DNA from: Bacteroidota bacterium
GTDB taxonomy: Bacteria; Bacteroidota; Bacteroidia; AKYH767-A; 2013-40CM-41-45
Length of the DNA stretch: 64,000 bases
Reading direction: 5' to 3'
Assembly (NCBI GenBank): GCA_016711505.1
Contig: JADJSV010000017.1
Coordinates: 508,223-572,222, forward strand
Both the position numbers and the translations under genes were made by a program. Under the pieces are notes generated by a model, which ran no database searches, had not been told where the DNA came from, and was given only the letters and a program-made list of their open reading frames with translations. Positions within the stretch are counted from its first letter, which is position 1; each line of letters begins with the position of its first letter. Positions 35,048 to 45,371 of the stretch are shown here, piece after piece.

Positions 35048-36769
35048 TTAATTTCGATTAATCACAAGTCGGTCGCTTACGAGTTGATTGGAACTGCGGA
35101 TCTCTACTATGTAAAATCCGTTGGAGAGTGATGTTGGGATATTAAGAACTACCGATGAAAAATTATCTGCACCTAGCTTTGTTGAATAAACTAATTTTCC
35201 TGTAACATCTACGATACTCACCATTGCACCACGAAGATCAAATTCATTCGATCTGATAGTGATCTTATCTGATGCCGGATTCGGATAACATGAAATGTAT
35301 TTGTTGCTTTTGGTTTCTGTAACCCCAACTCCTGCCCCACCTGGAAGAACTGTTGGAGTCAAACGAAACAGAAAAGTATCGAATAGTTGATTAATACGAA
35401 CTATTGTATCTGAACCATAGAATACGAAATCATTTCCCAATGGAATTATTTTAGTTCGTGGTTGCGCTATCGGATAGATCACTGTATTGTTGCGTGTACC
35501 ATTTGTCTGAACTAATCTTGTTGTCTGATCCATACCGCCATCAGGATACCAGCTCATTGCAAAAAATAAATTATCATTATAGATTGCCGGATATTTTACT
35601 TGGAATGGTACTACATCTTGCACGCCGAATGACCATGCTGAGCCTGCAGTCGTTCCGTCTGTCTGTGCTAATCCTGTTGAATCATTATCGGCTCCATTGA
35701 AGTAAATATAATTTCCTAAAGTCACCATTGCAGTTCTGACCAATAAACCATTGTTCATCGTAACCTGAGTTGTGCCTGCAACTGATCCATCACTTTTCCA
35801 TAGCTCTCCACCAAATCCGGCATCATAAGATTCGAAATAAAATACTCCATTCAAATCGACTGCTGCATCCTCAGCATCATATGGAAACAATGTTGTTTCT
35901 ATTCTGAAAGTTCCTGCAGCGGTTCCATCAGTACGCCACCAATGTCTTTGTGCTGCACCAATTCCACCGGCATCATCACCCTGGAAATAGAGTAATCCAC
36001 CTGCCACTGTAAAATGCGGATGAATCGATGAAGTACCTGTACCGTCATCAAAAATTCCACGTACTCCCGGAATTATATCACTTACTAATTGTGTTCCTGC
36101 TGAAGTTCCATCTGTACAATAAAGTTCCCAGCCATGTGTGCCATCTGTTGCAGTGAAATATAATTTGCCATGATATTCAGTGAGGAAAGATGGATTTGAT
36201 GAAACTGTTCCCGGATTGAGATCAATTACTTCTTGTGTTCCGCCTGTCGTTCCATCTGTTACCCATAGTTCATTTCCATTTGTCAGATTACCTGCATTCA
36301 TATAAAGCAAGTTATTCATTTCACAAAAATCGGGAACTTTATAATCAGTAAAATCCCAACCTATCAGTCCCGGATTGAATTCATAAAGCATATTTGTTCC
36401 TGCATTTGTCGCATCACTCACCCATAATTCCATTCCATGAATTCCATCATCAGCATAAAAATATAGTTTGTCTTTATAAACGTGGTTTTCGTATTTCAAC
36501 CCATCTGCTCCTGCTTGAGTCATGGAACTAAAGAGATCCGACGCGAAATTCGGGTTGATATCTTTTACCAATGCCGTTCCAGCCGGTGTACCATCAGTAG
36601 CCCATAGTTCGTATTCCCATTGAAGCGCACCTTCCTGACCATAGATAACTTTTCCGTTTACTGATTTCATACTGGGCCCATCAACTTTAGCAGGTACTAT
36701 GATCGATACCTGACTGAAAGCCGGTGAAACTGAAATGCAAATCAGAATTATATATAGAATTCTTTTCAT
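35048..36769 (-). CDS. Secreted ELWxxDGT-repeat protein with T9SS sorting domain
   Basis: 573 residues with signal peptide 1-19 (…SPAFSQ). Residues ~40-480 comprise about eight E-L-W-x-x-D-G-T-x-x-G-T-x-x-V-x-D-I/L-N-P repeats (ELWATDGTPAGT, ELWVTDGTTGGT, ELYCTDGTSAGT, ELWKSDGSVAGT), which build a beta propeller. The T9SS domain (ISCYPNPASDKITIRSNEFDLRG … GFYIVEIRSSNQLVSDRLVI) closes it. Such repeats are common in large secreted proteins of Bacteroidota with unknown ligands. No signs of damage. Confidence 0.9.
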   Translation of the reverse strand: MKRILYIILICISVSPAFSQVSIIVPAKVDGPSMKSVNGKVIYGQEGALQWEYELWATDGTPAGTALVKDINPNFASDLFSSMTQAGADGLKYENHVYKDKLYFYADDGIHGMELWVSDATNAGTNMLYEFNPGLIGWDFTDYKVPDFCEMNNLLYMNAGNLTNGNELWVTDGTTGGTQEVIDLNPGTVSSNPSFLTEYHGKLYFTATDGTHGWELYCTDGTSAGTQLVSDIIPGVRGIFDDGTGTSSIHPHFTVAGGLLYFQGDDAGGIGAAQRHWWRTDGTAAGTFRIETTLFPYDAEDAAVDLNGVFYFESYDAGFGGELWKSDGSVAGTTQVTMNNGLLVRTAMVTLGNYIYFNGADNDSTGLAQTDGTTAGSAWSFGVQDVVPFQVKYPAIYNDNLFFAMSWYPDGGMDQTTRLVQTNGTRNNTVIYPIAQPRTKIIPLGNDFVFYGSDTIVRINQLFDTFLFRLTPTVLPGGAGVGVTETKSNKYISCYPNPASDKITIRSNEFDLRGAMVSIVDVTGKLVYSTKLGADNFSSVVLNIPTSLSNGFYIVEIRSSNQLVSDRLVINRN

Positions 36770-36814
36770 CGTGGATTTAATCTTTAGAAATTAAAATATG
36801 TTTGTCTGTTTAAA

Positions 36815-38230
36815 TTACCTGTTCAGAGTGATCTTCTTCACTACCGTATTTTTTCCGGTATTCATTTTCAGAAAATAAATTCCTGATGGTTGTGATGAAA
36901 GATCCAATTCATTTCCTGAGATCTCAGCAGGAATTTCTTCACCAATTAAATTATATACTCTGAAATTCAAGATCGGATTTTCAATTGAATGAAGAGTGAC
37001 CTTTCCTGTCGTAGGATTCGGGTAAATTTGAATATTTACTTGTGAATTCGCTTCATCTATTCCGGCATTCAATGGTGTGTGAAATGATCTCGATTCATTA
37101 TAGCCATAAAATTCTCCGCCAAAAATAAACGAGTTCAATGAATCTGCTGTACTTCTGATGTTGTAATATCCATTACCAAATTGACAACAGATACCTCCGC
37201 CTGCATCTGTATTGATCACAAATGTGTAGCAAGAATTTGGATTTAAATTCCAGTTGTATGTATAGAAATTATTATTAAGAAAAACACCCGCCGGACTTGA
37301 TGCAACTGTATCTTCGTTCTCGTCAAGTAATTTCCACGATGTACGTGAATATGTTCTTAGAAGATTAAGATCTAATGTCAGGTTGAAATCCGGTGCTTCC
37401 GGTGCAAGTGTAAGTGTAGCCTCCTGCGTATTTCCTACAGTATATGTTTCTGAAGGAACAATAACATTGAATTCATATTCTACTCCTTCAACCAGATTCA
37501 CAGTTTCAAATGTTACATCTTCCGTTGCATCCTGTGCAAGATTTCCGGTCCAGTTTTTACTTTGAAGTACAACACCATTTGCACTGACTTCAACAGTTGC
37601 AGCTGTCATAGGAGTTGAACCCTGATTATATATACGCGTAACCGGATGTTCGCCATCGCAAAACTGACGGTCTTCTGTATCATATAAAGTTGCATCTATT
37701 GCTCCGTTATCAAATGGTAGCGGACAAAGTGCTTTCCAGCTTTGTAGAAATCCTTCATACGTTGTGCCCATTGGAATTCTTACACCATTAGTTGATCCCG
37801 GACAGTGTACGAATAATGTTGGATAACCATTCATAACATAGTTACTCTGAACTGCAGATCCTTGTCCGTATGGTCCGATGATAGGATACGGCGTTGTTGC
37901 AATCCAGTTTCCCATTGCTTGCAGACCCGCACCTGATAGGTTAGCCATACTACTTGTAGGATCGCCATCAACAAAGATGATAAAGAGGTCATCTGTTCCT
38001 TCGGGACCGAATTCATGGTAAAGTTTTTCCATAATGCCGGTAATATGAAAATCCCAGCAAGGAGCGCACCAGTTAGCGCTGATATCTACCAAAACCGTTT
38101 TTCCGGTATTTACAATGGAATCGATGTTGTAAGTGTTTCCATCTATGCCCGTCGCAATCCAGTTTTGATTCTGTGCACCGGCATTCAGACTTGTTAATAC
38201 AAGAATGAAGAATGATAATTTTTTGATCAT
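36815..38230 (-). CDS. Secreted thioredoxin-fold protein with T9SS sorting domain
   Basis: 471 residues. Signal peptide 1-19 (…NAGAQ). Thioredoxin-like domain at about 25-170 with redox motif W-C-A-P-C (ANWCAPCWDFH near residue 56) and the cis-Pro loop MNGYPTLFVH near 133. It is followed by a beta-sandwich region (200-380) with cysteines (GGGICCQFG) and a T9SS domain (IQIYPNPTTGKVTLHSIENP … GIYFLKMNTGKNTVVKK). It probably acts as an extracellular or surface thiol oxidoreductase; the partner is unknown. Preceded by a 45-bp gap after the ELWxxDGT gene's start. Confidence 0.9.
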   Translation of the reverse strand: MIKKLSFFILVLTSLNAGAQNQNWIATGIDGNTYNIDSIVNTGKTVLVDISANWCAPCWDFHITGIMEKLYHEFGPEGTDDLFIIFVDGDPTSSMANLSGAGLQAMGNWIATTPYPIIGPYGQGSAVQSNYVMNGYPTLFVHCPGSTNGVRIPMGTTYEGFLQSWKALCPLPFDNGAIDATLYDTEDRQFCDGEHPVTRIYNQGSTPMTAATVEVSANGVVLQSKNWTGNLAQDATEDVTFETVNLVEGVEYEFNVIVPSETYTVGNTQEATLTLAPEAPDFNLTLDLNLLRTYSRTSWKLLDENEDTVASSPAGVFLNNNFYTYNWNLNPNSCYTFVINTDAGGGICCQFGNGYYNIRSTADSLNSFIFGGEFYGYNESRSFHTPLNAGIDEANSQVNIQIYPNPTTGKVTLHSIENPILNFRVYNLIGEEIPAEISGNELDLSSQPSGIYFLKMNTGKNTVVKKITLNR

Positions 38231-38334
38231 GACAATTTATTTCTAGGGTTTAGGGAAATCAAACATAGACAATTGAATCATGGCAAAAAATGGGGAATGT
38301 ACAGGCGTAGGGGTTTGTTTATCCGACGTGCTAG

Positions 38335-38455
38335 TTGCGCAGGACTAGTTGCGCAGGATCTGAAGATCCTGTGCTAGCGAGCTGTGGATTTTTAATCCAC
38401 AGCTGCGCAGGATCTGTGATCCTGGTAAGCGAGCTGTGGATTTTCAATCCACATC
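38335..38455. repeat. REP-type palindrome array, left of transposase
   Basis: Alternating palindromes: B type CAGGATC-N3-GATCCTG and A type GCTGTGGATT-N3-AATCCACAGC, two of each with degenerate flanks (GCTAGCGAG linkers). They abut the 3' end of the Y1 transposase gene. The same two palindrome types occur on its other side. Confidence 0.85.
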
Positions 38456-39047
38456 AAAGCCTAAAAAAATCATAATCCGATGATGTCACCACAGGCGGTG
38501 TCAAACACTCCACCTTTACCAAAGAAGAAAGTCCATAATAATCGCGTGCAGAACTATGAAGATAGTCCTGTTCATTACAAACGATTTTTCCGGCAACAGG
38601 ATTGTTATGTATATATTTTAATTTCTGCCATGTAAATTTTTCTGAATATACCTCTATTGCATGATTTCCATCCTGCCATACTTTGAAAAATTGTGTCTTC
38701 GGATGCGTTTTTGCGGCAAAACCAAATTTATCAATGAGCCATTTGCGTCTACTTTCCTTTTCGTTAAGTATAACATCAATACACTTCTTACTGGTAAATT
38801 TTTTAAAATCCCGAACTACATCTGATAGTTGAATACCTTCATCAGTATTGGTCAATAAATGAAGATGACTAGGCATTAAACACCATCCATAACAATGGAG
38901 GCCTTTGTTTTCAATGCAATAGTTTAGAGAGTCTGTTATGACTTCCATTAAAGCCGGTCTTGTGAATAAATCAATCCACTCTACGACTGTCATTGTGAGA
39001 AAATATGATTTATCTTTTTTTATATTATATCGATGTCCTGTTTGCAT
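38454..39047 (-). CDS. REP-associated tyrosine transposase (RAYT, Y1/HUH)
   Basis: A 197-residue Y1 single-strand endonuclease of the IS200-like/RAYT group, which cleaves and joins single-stranded REP palindromes. The start was chosen at ATG 39047 (MQTGHRYNI…), where homologues begin; the frame opens six codons earlier. The HUH motif is in MPSHLHLLTN (about residue 62) and the catalytic tyrosine in KLKYIHNNPVAGK (about 150), with family pieces VWQDGNHAIEVYS before it. Palindrome arrays of the RAYT type flank it on both sides. Intact, so possibly active. Confidence 0.9.
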   Translation of the reverse strand: MQTGHRYNIKKDKSYFLTMTVVEWIDLFTRPALMEVITDSLNYCIENKGLHCYGWCLMPSHLHLLTNTDEGIQLSDVVRDFKKFTSKKCIDVILNEKESRRKWLIDKFGFAAKTHPKTQFFKVWQDGNHAIEVYSEKFTWQKLKYIHNNPVAGKIVCNEQDYLHSSARDYYGLSSLVKVECLTPPVVTSSDYDFFRL

Positions 39048-39158
39048 GATTGATTTGTTTATCATGCAAAAATAAACTGTCTTTACATTGGGAAAACATG
39101 GGAAGCGGAGATACTACTTTTAATATACACTATTTATTAAGAGAATTAGTGTTTTTAA

Positions 39159-39277
39159 TGTGGATTAAAAATCCACAGCTCGGTTGCACAGGATCACAGA
39201 TCCTGCGCAGCGGTGAATCCTACAGCTCGCTAGCACAGGATCACAGATCCTGCGCAGTGGAGGATCCTTCGCAGCAA
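39159..39277. repeat. REP-type palindrome array, right of transposase
   Basis: Contains GTGGATT-N3-AATCCAC, CAGGATC-aca-GATCCTG twice, and a degenerate GGATCC unit, in the alternate A/B order seen at 38335-38455. It is in the region upstream of the transposase gene. Confidence 0.85.
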
Positions 39278-39305
39278 CTTAATTTAAATTTTCAAAATCA
39301 AAAAC

Positions 39306-40184
39306 TTAAAGCATAAGCTTTAATTCTTTCGCTGTTTTTTCATCACAGAGCAGGTAATTATAATAATCACTCTTCTTTATATGATCCGTTTGATGAATAC
39401 CTTTATTTTCATCAATGTTAAAATACAAATAACCCATTCCTTCAGTCAGTTTTTCAACTTTTGCTCCGATCTCATTGTTGAGAATTTCTATCAACATCGT
39501 CGGACGAAACTCTTTCAAATAATCCGAAAAGCCTTCAAGCACTTCCGGTTCATGCGTCTCAACATCTATCTTCATGAGATCGATACGAGGAATTTTATTT
39601 TCTCTTATATAATTATTCAATGTGATCGTTTCTATTTCAACTTTTTCAACTTTTATGGAAGAAGGCAGATAATTGAAATTGACCGTTACCGACAAAATAT
39701 GCTCCGCATTGGTATCATAGATAAATGCTTTACCGGCAAAATTAGAAACGGCCTTATCGACACAAACTACATCGTACGAATTCAATGCGACATTTTGCTT
39801 CAGCTTTTCAAAAACTCTTTGTACAGGTTCAAATGCATAAACTTTCGAATCCGGATTCACTGCTTTTGCTATAAGAGAAAATATTCCAGTATTTGCACCA
39901 AGATCCAAAACATATTCTGAACGTTCACACAACTTCAGCCACAAACCAATTGACTCCTTCTCCCAGCCATTCTTTAATCCACTCCAGAAAATTTCATTCT
40001 CGATCATGAAACCATAATGATTTAACTTGAAAGACTTTTTATTTCCTGCATCAACTTTGAAAACTCCTTTAAATGGTAAATGCTTATAAACTTTTTCGCC
40101 GGGATGAAATACGTTTTTTATCAAATAAAATAATTGTTTTTTAAAAGGTATCAAGTGATAAACTGATTTAATTATTTCTTTCAT
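39306..40184 (-). CDS. FkbM-family methyltransferase
   Basis: A 292-residue protein with a Rossmann methyltransferase domain. The SAM loop VLDLGANTGIFSLIAKAVNPDSKVYAFEPVQRVFEKL is at about 92-130 (only landmark residues matter: D-L-G-A-N-T-G and F-E-P). The FkbM hallmark IDLMKIDVETHEPEVLEGF is near 200, followed by RPTMLIEI. FkbM enzymes O-methylate sugars of glycans, glycolipids or natural products; the substrate here is unknown. It is a solitary gene beside the RAYT locus, divergent from the adenylate cyclase. Confidence 0.9.
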   Translation of the reverse strand: MKEIIKSVYHLIPFKKQLFYLIKNVFHPGEKVYKHLPFKGVFKVDAGNKKSFKLNHYGFMIENEIFWSGLKNGWEKESIGLWLKLCERSEYVLDLGANTGIFSLIAKAVNPDSKVYAFEPVQRVFEKLKQNVALNSYDVVCVDKAVSNFAGKAFIYDTNAEHILSVTVNFNYLPSSIKVEKVEIETITLNNYIRENKIPRIDLMKIDVETHEPEVLEGFSDYLKEFRPTMLIEILNNEIGAKVEKLTEGMGYLYFNIDENKGIHQTDHIKKSDYYNYLLCDEKTAKELKLML

Positions 40185-40311
40185 TAGAACAGAAGTTAAG
40201 AATTTAAATGTAATAATTAATGAGATAAAATCGGGTACAATTAATTTTTCTTGTGAGGATCAACATAGCAGTAAAAATAATTTTTATATTTCTGAAAATT
40301 CTGCTCATTCC

Positions 40312-42333
40312 ATGAAATGGCCGTTTTTCTTCTTTTTTATTCTATGGATACTTCGAACCGGGGCACAAGATGGTAATAAAACTTATGTAGACTCATTACT
40401 GAACAAACTACCAATACAAAAAGAAGATACAATAAAAGTTAAGACCCTCTTATATCTTTCCGAATATTTCTCTCTTATTGATCACACCAAAGGAATGAAG
40501 TATGCCGAAGATGCCGCTACTCTTTCTCAAAAAATTGAATGGCTAAAGGGAATCGTCCTGAGTAAAATCTCTATCGGACGTGTATATTGGAGAATGGGAA
40601 ATTATAAAGCAGCCATTTCAATCCATAAGGGTGCTTTACAATTAGCAGAAAGGTCAGAATTTACAGAATTGATTCCGCAAATTATTATTTACGTAGGACA
40701 AGATCATGCAGATGGTGGTGAATTCCGCGAAGCTTTACAGCATTTTGAAAATGCAAAAGATCTTTTTAAAAAAGCCGGAAATCAAAGTCAGGTTGCAAAT
40801 TGCTTATTGATGATATCCTGGGTTCATGATGGCCGCGGAAATTTTCCGGAATCTTCAAAGGCAAATATTGAGGCTTTGAAAATATATGAATCCTTGAATG
40901 ACCATTATGGCATATCAGTAGCCTCTGCAAATCTGGCGATAGATAATATAAAGCTTGAAAAATATCCTGAAGCAGTCACTTATATAGAGAAGGCAAATAA
41001 AATTGTTATTGAAGAAGAAGATTATATAAACCTGGCATCTAACTATATAATCCTGTCTGACATACATATTAAAATGAAGGATCTCGATGCTGCATTAGAG
41101 GACGCAAAAAAAGCACTGGCAACAGGAAATAAAATATCTGATAGAATCACTATTGGAAATGCTTATAGTAAAATGGCAGAAATTTATTTTATGAAAAATG
41201 ATTATGCAAATTCTGTTGTGCACTATGAAAAAGCAATTGGATTTTTAAAGCCTGTAAATGCTAATGTTCTGCTGACAAACAATTATAGTAATTTAGCATT
41301 GTCTTATCTCAGGTTAAATGAATCCCTGAAAGCAAAAACAGCACTTGATTCATCGGAGATCTATTTACAACTGACTGAAGGTTTACCATCAAAGGAAAAA
41401 TTTTACAAAGGAAAACATCTTCTTGACAGCATTTCAGGAAACTGGAAAAATGCATACTCAAATTATCACGAGTTTGTAAATATCCGTGATAGCATCCATA
41501 ATACTGACATAACAAAAAAGCTTGTGCAAAATCAAATGCAATATGAATTTGATAAAAAAGAAGCACTTGAAAATGCTGAACAGGAAAAGAAAGATCTCAG
41601 GCAAAGAAATATCCGGAATTCAATCACCGCCGGCTTTGCAGGGACAATTGTTTTTTTAGTAGTCGTTTATCGGCAGCGGAATAAAATTAATAAAGCCCGG
41701 AAACGCAGCGATGAACTACTGTTGAATATTCTACCTGAAGAAGTTGCTGATGAACTGAAACAAAAAGGGAGTGCAGAAGCCAGGCACTTCGATGAAGTCA
41801 CAGTGATGTTCACCGACTTTAAAGGTTTTACAAGTTTGTCAGAAAAACTTACTCCTTCTGAACTGGTAAATGAAATTCATATTTGTTTTAAAGCTTTCGA
41901 TGATATCATCAGTAAATATAATATCGAAAAAATAAAAACGATCGGTGACAGTTATATGTGCGCAGGTGGTCTGCCCATAACAAATTCTACGCATGCTATT
42001 GATGTTGTAAAAGCTGCGCTGGAAATCCGGCAATTCATGCAAAACCATATTGAAGACCGTAAAATGTCCGGTAAAGAAATTTTTGAAATACGCATTGGAA
42101 TTCATACCGGACCTGTTGTAGCCGGAATTGTTGGAATCAAAAAATTTGCATACGACATCTGGGGCGATACGGTAAATATCGCTTCGCGAATGGAATCAAG
42201 CGGACAAGCAGGACAAGTGAATATCAGTGGCGCTACTTATGATAAAGTGAAAGACAATTTCTCCTGTCTCCATCGCGGAAAAATCAGTGCAAAAAATAAA
42301 GGAGACGTGGATATGTATTTTGTTGAAAGCTAA
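40312..42333 (+). CDS. TPR-containing class III adenylate cyclase
   Basis: 673 residues. Signal peptide (…RTGAQ), then a periplasmic TPR region of about 8 repeats (45-370), one membrane span near 433-453 (AGTIVFLVVVY), a short coiled coil (ARKRSDELLLNILPEEVADELK) and the cyclase domain to the end. Both metal Asp are visible (VMFTDFKGFT and KTIGDSYMCAGG). Lys before TIGD and Asp in AYDIWGDTVNIASRM indicate ATP rather than GTP. The N-x3-R transition-state pair is present. It likely makes cAMP in response to a periplasmic protein signal, and could feed a CRP-family regulator such as the one inferred at FNR-like boxes here (speculation). Confidence 0.92.
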   Translation: MKWPFFFFFILWILRTGAQDGNKTYVDSLLNKLPIQKEDTIKVKTLLYLSEYFSLIDHTKGMKYAEDAATLSQKIEWLKGIVLSKISIGRVYWRMGNYKAAISIHKGALQLAERSEFTELIPQIIIYVGQDHADGGEFREALQHFENAKDLFKKAGNQSQVANCLLMISWVHDGRGNFPESSKANIEALKIYESLNDHYGISVASANLAIDNIKLEKYPEAVTYIEKANKIVIEEEDYINLASNYIILSDIHIKMKDLDAALEDAKKALATGNKISDRITIGNAYSKMAEIYFMKNDYANSVVHYEKAIGFLKPVNANVLLTNNYSNLALSYLRLNESLKAKTALDSSEIYLQLTEGLPSKEKFYKGKHLLDSISGNWKNAYSNYHEFVNIRDSIHNTDITKKLVQNQMQYEFDKKEALENAEQEKKDLRQRNIRNSITAGFAGTIVFLVVVYRQRNKINKARKRSDELLLNILPEEVADELKQKGSAEARHFDEVTVMFTDFKGFTSLSEKLTPSELVNEIHICFKAFDDIISKYNIEKIKTIGDSYMCAGGLPITNSTHAIDVVKAALEIRQFMQNHIEDRKMSGKEIFEIRIGIHTGPVVAGIVGIKKFAYDIWGDTVNIASRMESSGQAGQVNISGATYDKVKDNFSCLHRGKISAKNKGDVDMYFVES

Positions 42334-42339
42334 GAACCA

Positions 42340-42364
42340 GTAAAGGATTTGAAAATTCCTTTAC
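42340..42364. terminator. Possible terminator between convergent genes
   Basis: GTAAAGGA-tttgaaaat-TCCTTTAC gives an 8-bp perfect stem between the adenylate cyclase stop and the end of the opposite gene. The U-tract is poor in both directions, so its strength is uncertain. Confidence 0.4.
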
Positions 42365-42385
42365 AACTGAATTAACTTTCATTCA

Positions 42386-45198
42386 TCATTGGACAACAAT
42401 TTTTTTCACAATTTCTCTATCATTATATATCTTGAGAAAATAAATCCCTTTTGTTAAAAATTTCAATTGAATATTAACTGCTCCTGACTTATCGTTATTC
42501 TGCACTAAAACATTTTTTCCCACGATATCAAACAACTCAATTCTATTTATCATTTTATCAGCAGAAATAACATTCAGTTCACTACTCGCAGGATTCGGAT
42601 AAATAAAAACATTGTCTGAATAAATCGTTTCTGTGATCTTCACAGGAAATGAAACATTCGTTGTAATTGTATTTGTAATTACCGGTTGATTAAAATCAAA
42701 ATAGATCCGGGCAGTATTCCTGATCTGAGAGCCGACAGAAAGTCCGGGCTTCAATTTTATTTTATACTGTACATAGCCGTGACTGTTTGCTTCGTCATTT
42801 GTACTGTCAGGTAAATTGATCTCAACAAAATCAAATAGAATTTTATTTCCATTCAACTGAGTTGTCATGTTGTGACTGTTTGCAATCAATGTAAAAGTCG
42901 ACAACTCCAGATTTGAATCCAATGTATCTACAATGTAAACATGTTGCGCCGGTGCAGTTCCTGTATTCTGAAAATGGATTGTATAAGTTAACCATTCCTG
43001 GTCAGCCGCAATATCTCCCTCTGGATTTACTTCTTTTGTATTCGGATCATAACTATTGCCAATGATAAAACAATTTTGAAAGACATTATTCAATGGATCA
43101 TTATCGGAAAGCGGATTTACATTCACAGTAATGCAGACCGAATCTCCGAGTTGAGAAGTTGAATCTGCAAATAAAATAATTCTAAAATCAGTTGTGAAAT
43201 TTACTGTTCCGAAATCACTAATAGTGTACGTCAACAGATTCCCGGTAACTACCGGATTCAGTGCTCCGGCTGCTGCTGAAAGAAATGATACAGGTCCGCT
43301 GATAGTTACTGAAACATCACCACTTACTCCCGTTGCACATCTTAGGCCATAGAAAGACGAAAGATCACCTGCTCCTATGTTCACATTTGCACTATCGCCC
43401 GGAAAAAAATTTCTCGAACGAAGAATGATACTATTTACTCCTACATCAAACCCCGGATTACAGTTGAAACCGAAATTCATATCTGAATCCATTGAGTCGG
43501 CAAGAGTGAGCATTGAAGAATGAAAACCTCCCGGTGGACAAGTAAGTTCAAAAGGCAATCCTATTGTATCAACAGTATAGGTATAGGATCCTGTATCTGC
43601 AGCAAATGCATATACTCCGCCGTCATTTGATAACGTTTGTTGTTCCAGAACAGAATTTCTGTATAGCTGAACTTTGATATTTTTCAATCCTGATTCATTT
43701 GTATCACTCACACAATCGCTGTTCAGATCAGAATATAATCTTCCATCAATATTCCAGAATGCAGTACACGAATTGATATTGAATGGTTGGCAAAGAGGAT
43801 ACGCATTCATTGGAGGATTACTTCCGCCAACAGAACCATAGTTGGGCAAACATTGAATACCGGTATTATAAAATATCAACGCATTGACTTTTTTAGTTCC
43901 GGCAAACAAGTCAGATTTGGATTATTATAAATATAAAGAGCGTTCATAGAATCAGGAAGTTCAGGTAGCGTAGTAATCAAATTACCCGGACACGAAAGAT
44001 TCAAAAGCGATGGCGGAAAGGCAGGCAAAATTGTTATCTGATTTGAATCGCAAAAAATAGTTTGGAGAGCCTGATTAAATGCAGGCAAACCTGTTAGAAG
44101 ATTTTTTGTACAATTTAAGTACAACAAAGAATCATTTAATACTGGTAACGATGTTATTAAATTTCTCTGACAGTCAATGACAATTAATGAGTCGTTCAAT
44201 GCAGGTAATGAAGAAATCTGATTTTCATAACAAAAAATTCGTAGTAAAGAATTTGGCAAGGGAGGCAATGTTGTCAATTGATTTCTATTGCAAATTAATT
44301 GTTTCAATGAATCCGGTAAAGTCGGTAATGATGTGATCTGATTTTCTGAACAACTCAAATACTGCAGGGTTGTTGGTAAAGATGGCAATGATGTAAGCTG
44401 ATTTTGTTCGCAATCAAGGTCAATTAAACCTGCCGGCAAATTTGGAATTGTTGTCAGATTATTAGCTCTGCATTGTAATGACGTTAATGTTGCAGGCAAT
44501 GCAGGAATTGAGTTGAGTGGATTCCACGAAACGATCAAACTTTCAAGTGTTGCGGGAAGAACCGGAAGTGAACTTAAATTACAACCATAACAATCAAATT
44601 TAATAAGAGAAGATGGAAAGGAGTTAATCAAAGTAAGCGATGTATCAAAACTACACATAAGATATCCTAAAGAGTTAGGTAAAGGGGGTAAACTTGTAAT
44701 CGGACAAGATCCACAATAAAGTTCAACTAAATCTGATGGCAATGCCGGTAAAGTAGTAAGTGGATTTCCTTCACAACGTAAACTACGAAGTGTAGCCGGT
44801 AAGGCTGGAAGAGAAGTCAGTTGGTTAATGCTTACAAATAAACTATTAAGAGAATCGGGCAAAGCCGGTAAAGAGGTTAATTGATTATCGACACAATACA
44901 AAGTACTTAATTGTGCCGGTAATCTGGGTAATGATGTGATCATACTTCCGGAGATACTCAAAGTTCTCAGACTATCAAAATATTGGATTCCTTCCAGACT
45001 AATGATATTTGTTGAACCACTTATACTCGTTGCCGATAAAACATCACTACAGGTTGTATCCATCTGATTACCGTTCATACATAGAGGGAAACGTAGTGTC
45101 AGGTAGTTCACAAAACTTGTATCCGGGATGGTAACCCATTGAGCGTTTGATTTAGAAACGATCATAAGTAAGAGAATGATCGAAAAGAGCTTTTTCAT
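42386..45198 (-). CDS. Secreted LRR protein with DUF7619 and T9SS domains, split by apparent frameshift
   Basis: Start at ATG 45198 (signal peptide …SKSNAQ). Residues ~50-430 form about 20 short leucine-rich repeats 'L-x-x-L-x-C-x-x-N-x-L-T-x-L-P-x-L-P'. The frame then stops after PELKKSMR. The adjoining frame resumes VNALIFYNTGIQCLPNYG and gives a Cna-B-like region, a DUF7619 'NTGTAPAQHVYIVDTLDSNLEL … IYFDFNQPVITNT' domain, and a T9SS tail (VFIYPNPASSELNVIS). Adding one A to the A6 run at about 43891 yields a single 937-residue protein. The 507-aa downstream ORF would need a TTG start. It is probably a cell-surface adhesin or binding protein. Confidence 0.82.
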
Positions 45199-45371
45199 TT
45201 GCTGTAGTTTTACCTGATGTTTTATTTTTAGAGAGGCTTTAGAAAAATAAATTCCTGTATCAATGTAGGAAAAATTGAAAATTGGGAACAAAATTTTGGT
45301 GAATGTACTTTAATTTATTGTGAGACAGGTAAATGTGAATGCTGATTTAAAACAATTCCTATATTCACCTT

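Noticed and set aside
42386..43909. Separate 507-aa secreted gene starting at 43909
   Set aside because: It would start with TTG and has no signal peptide; its first residues continue the last LRR of the upstream frame.
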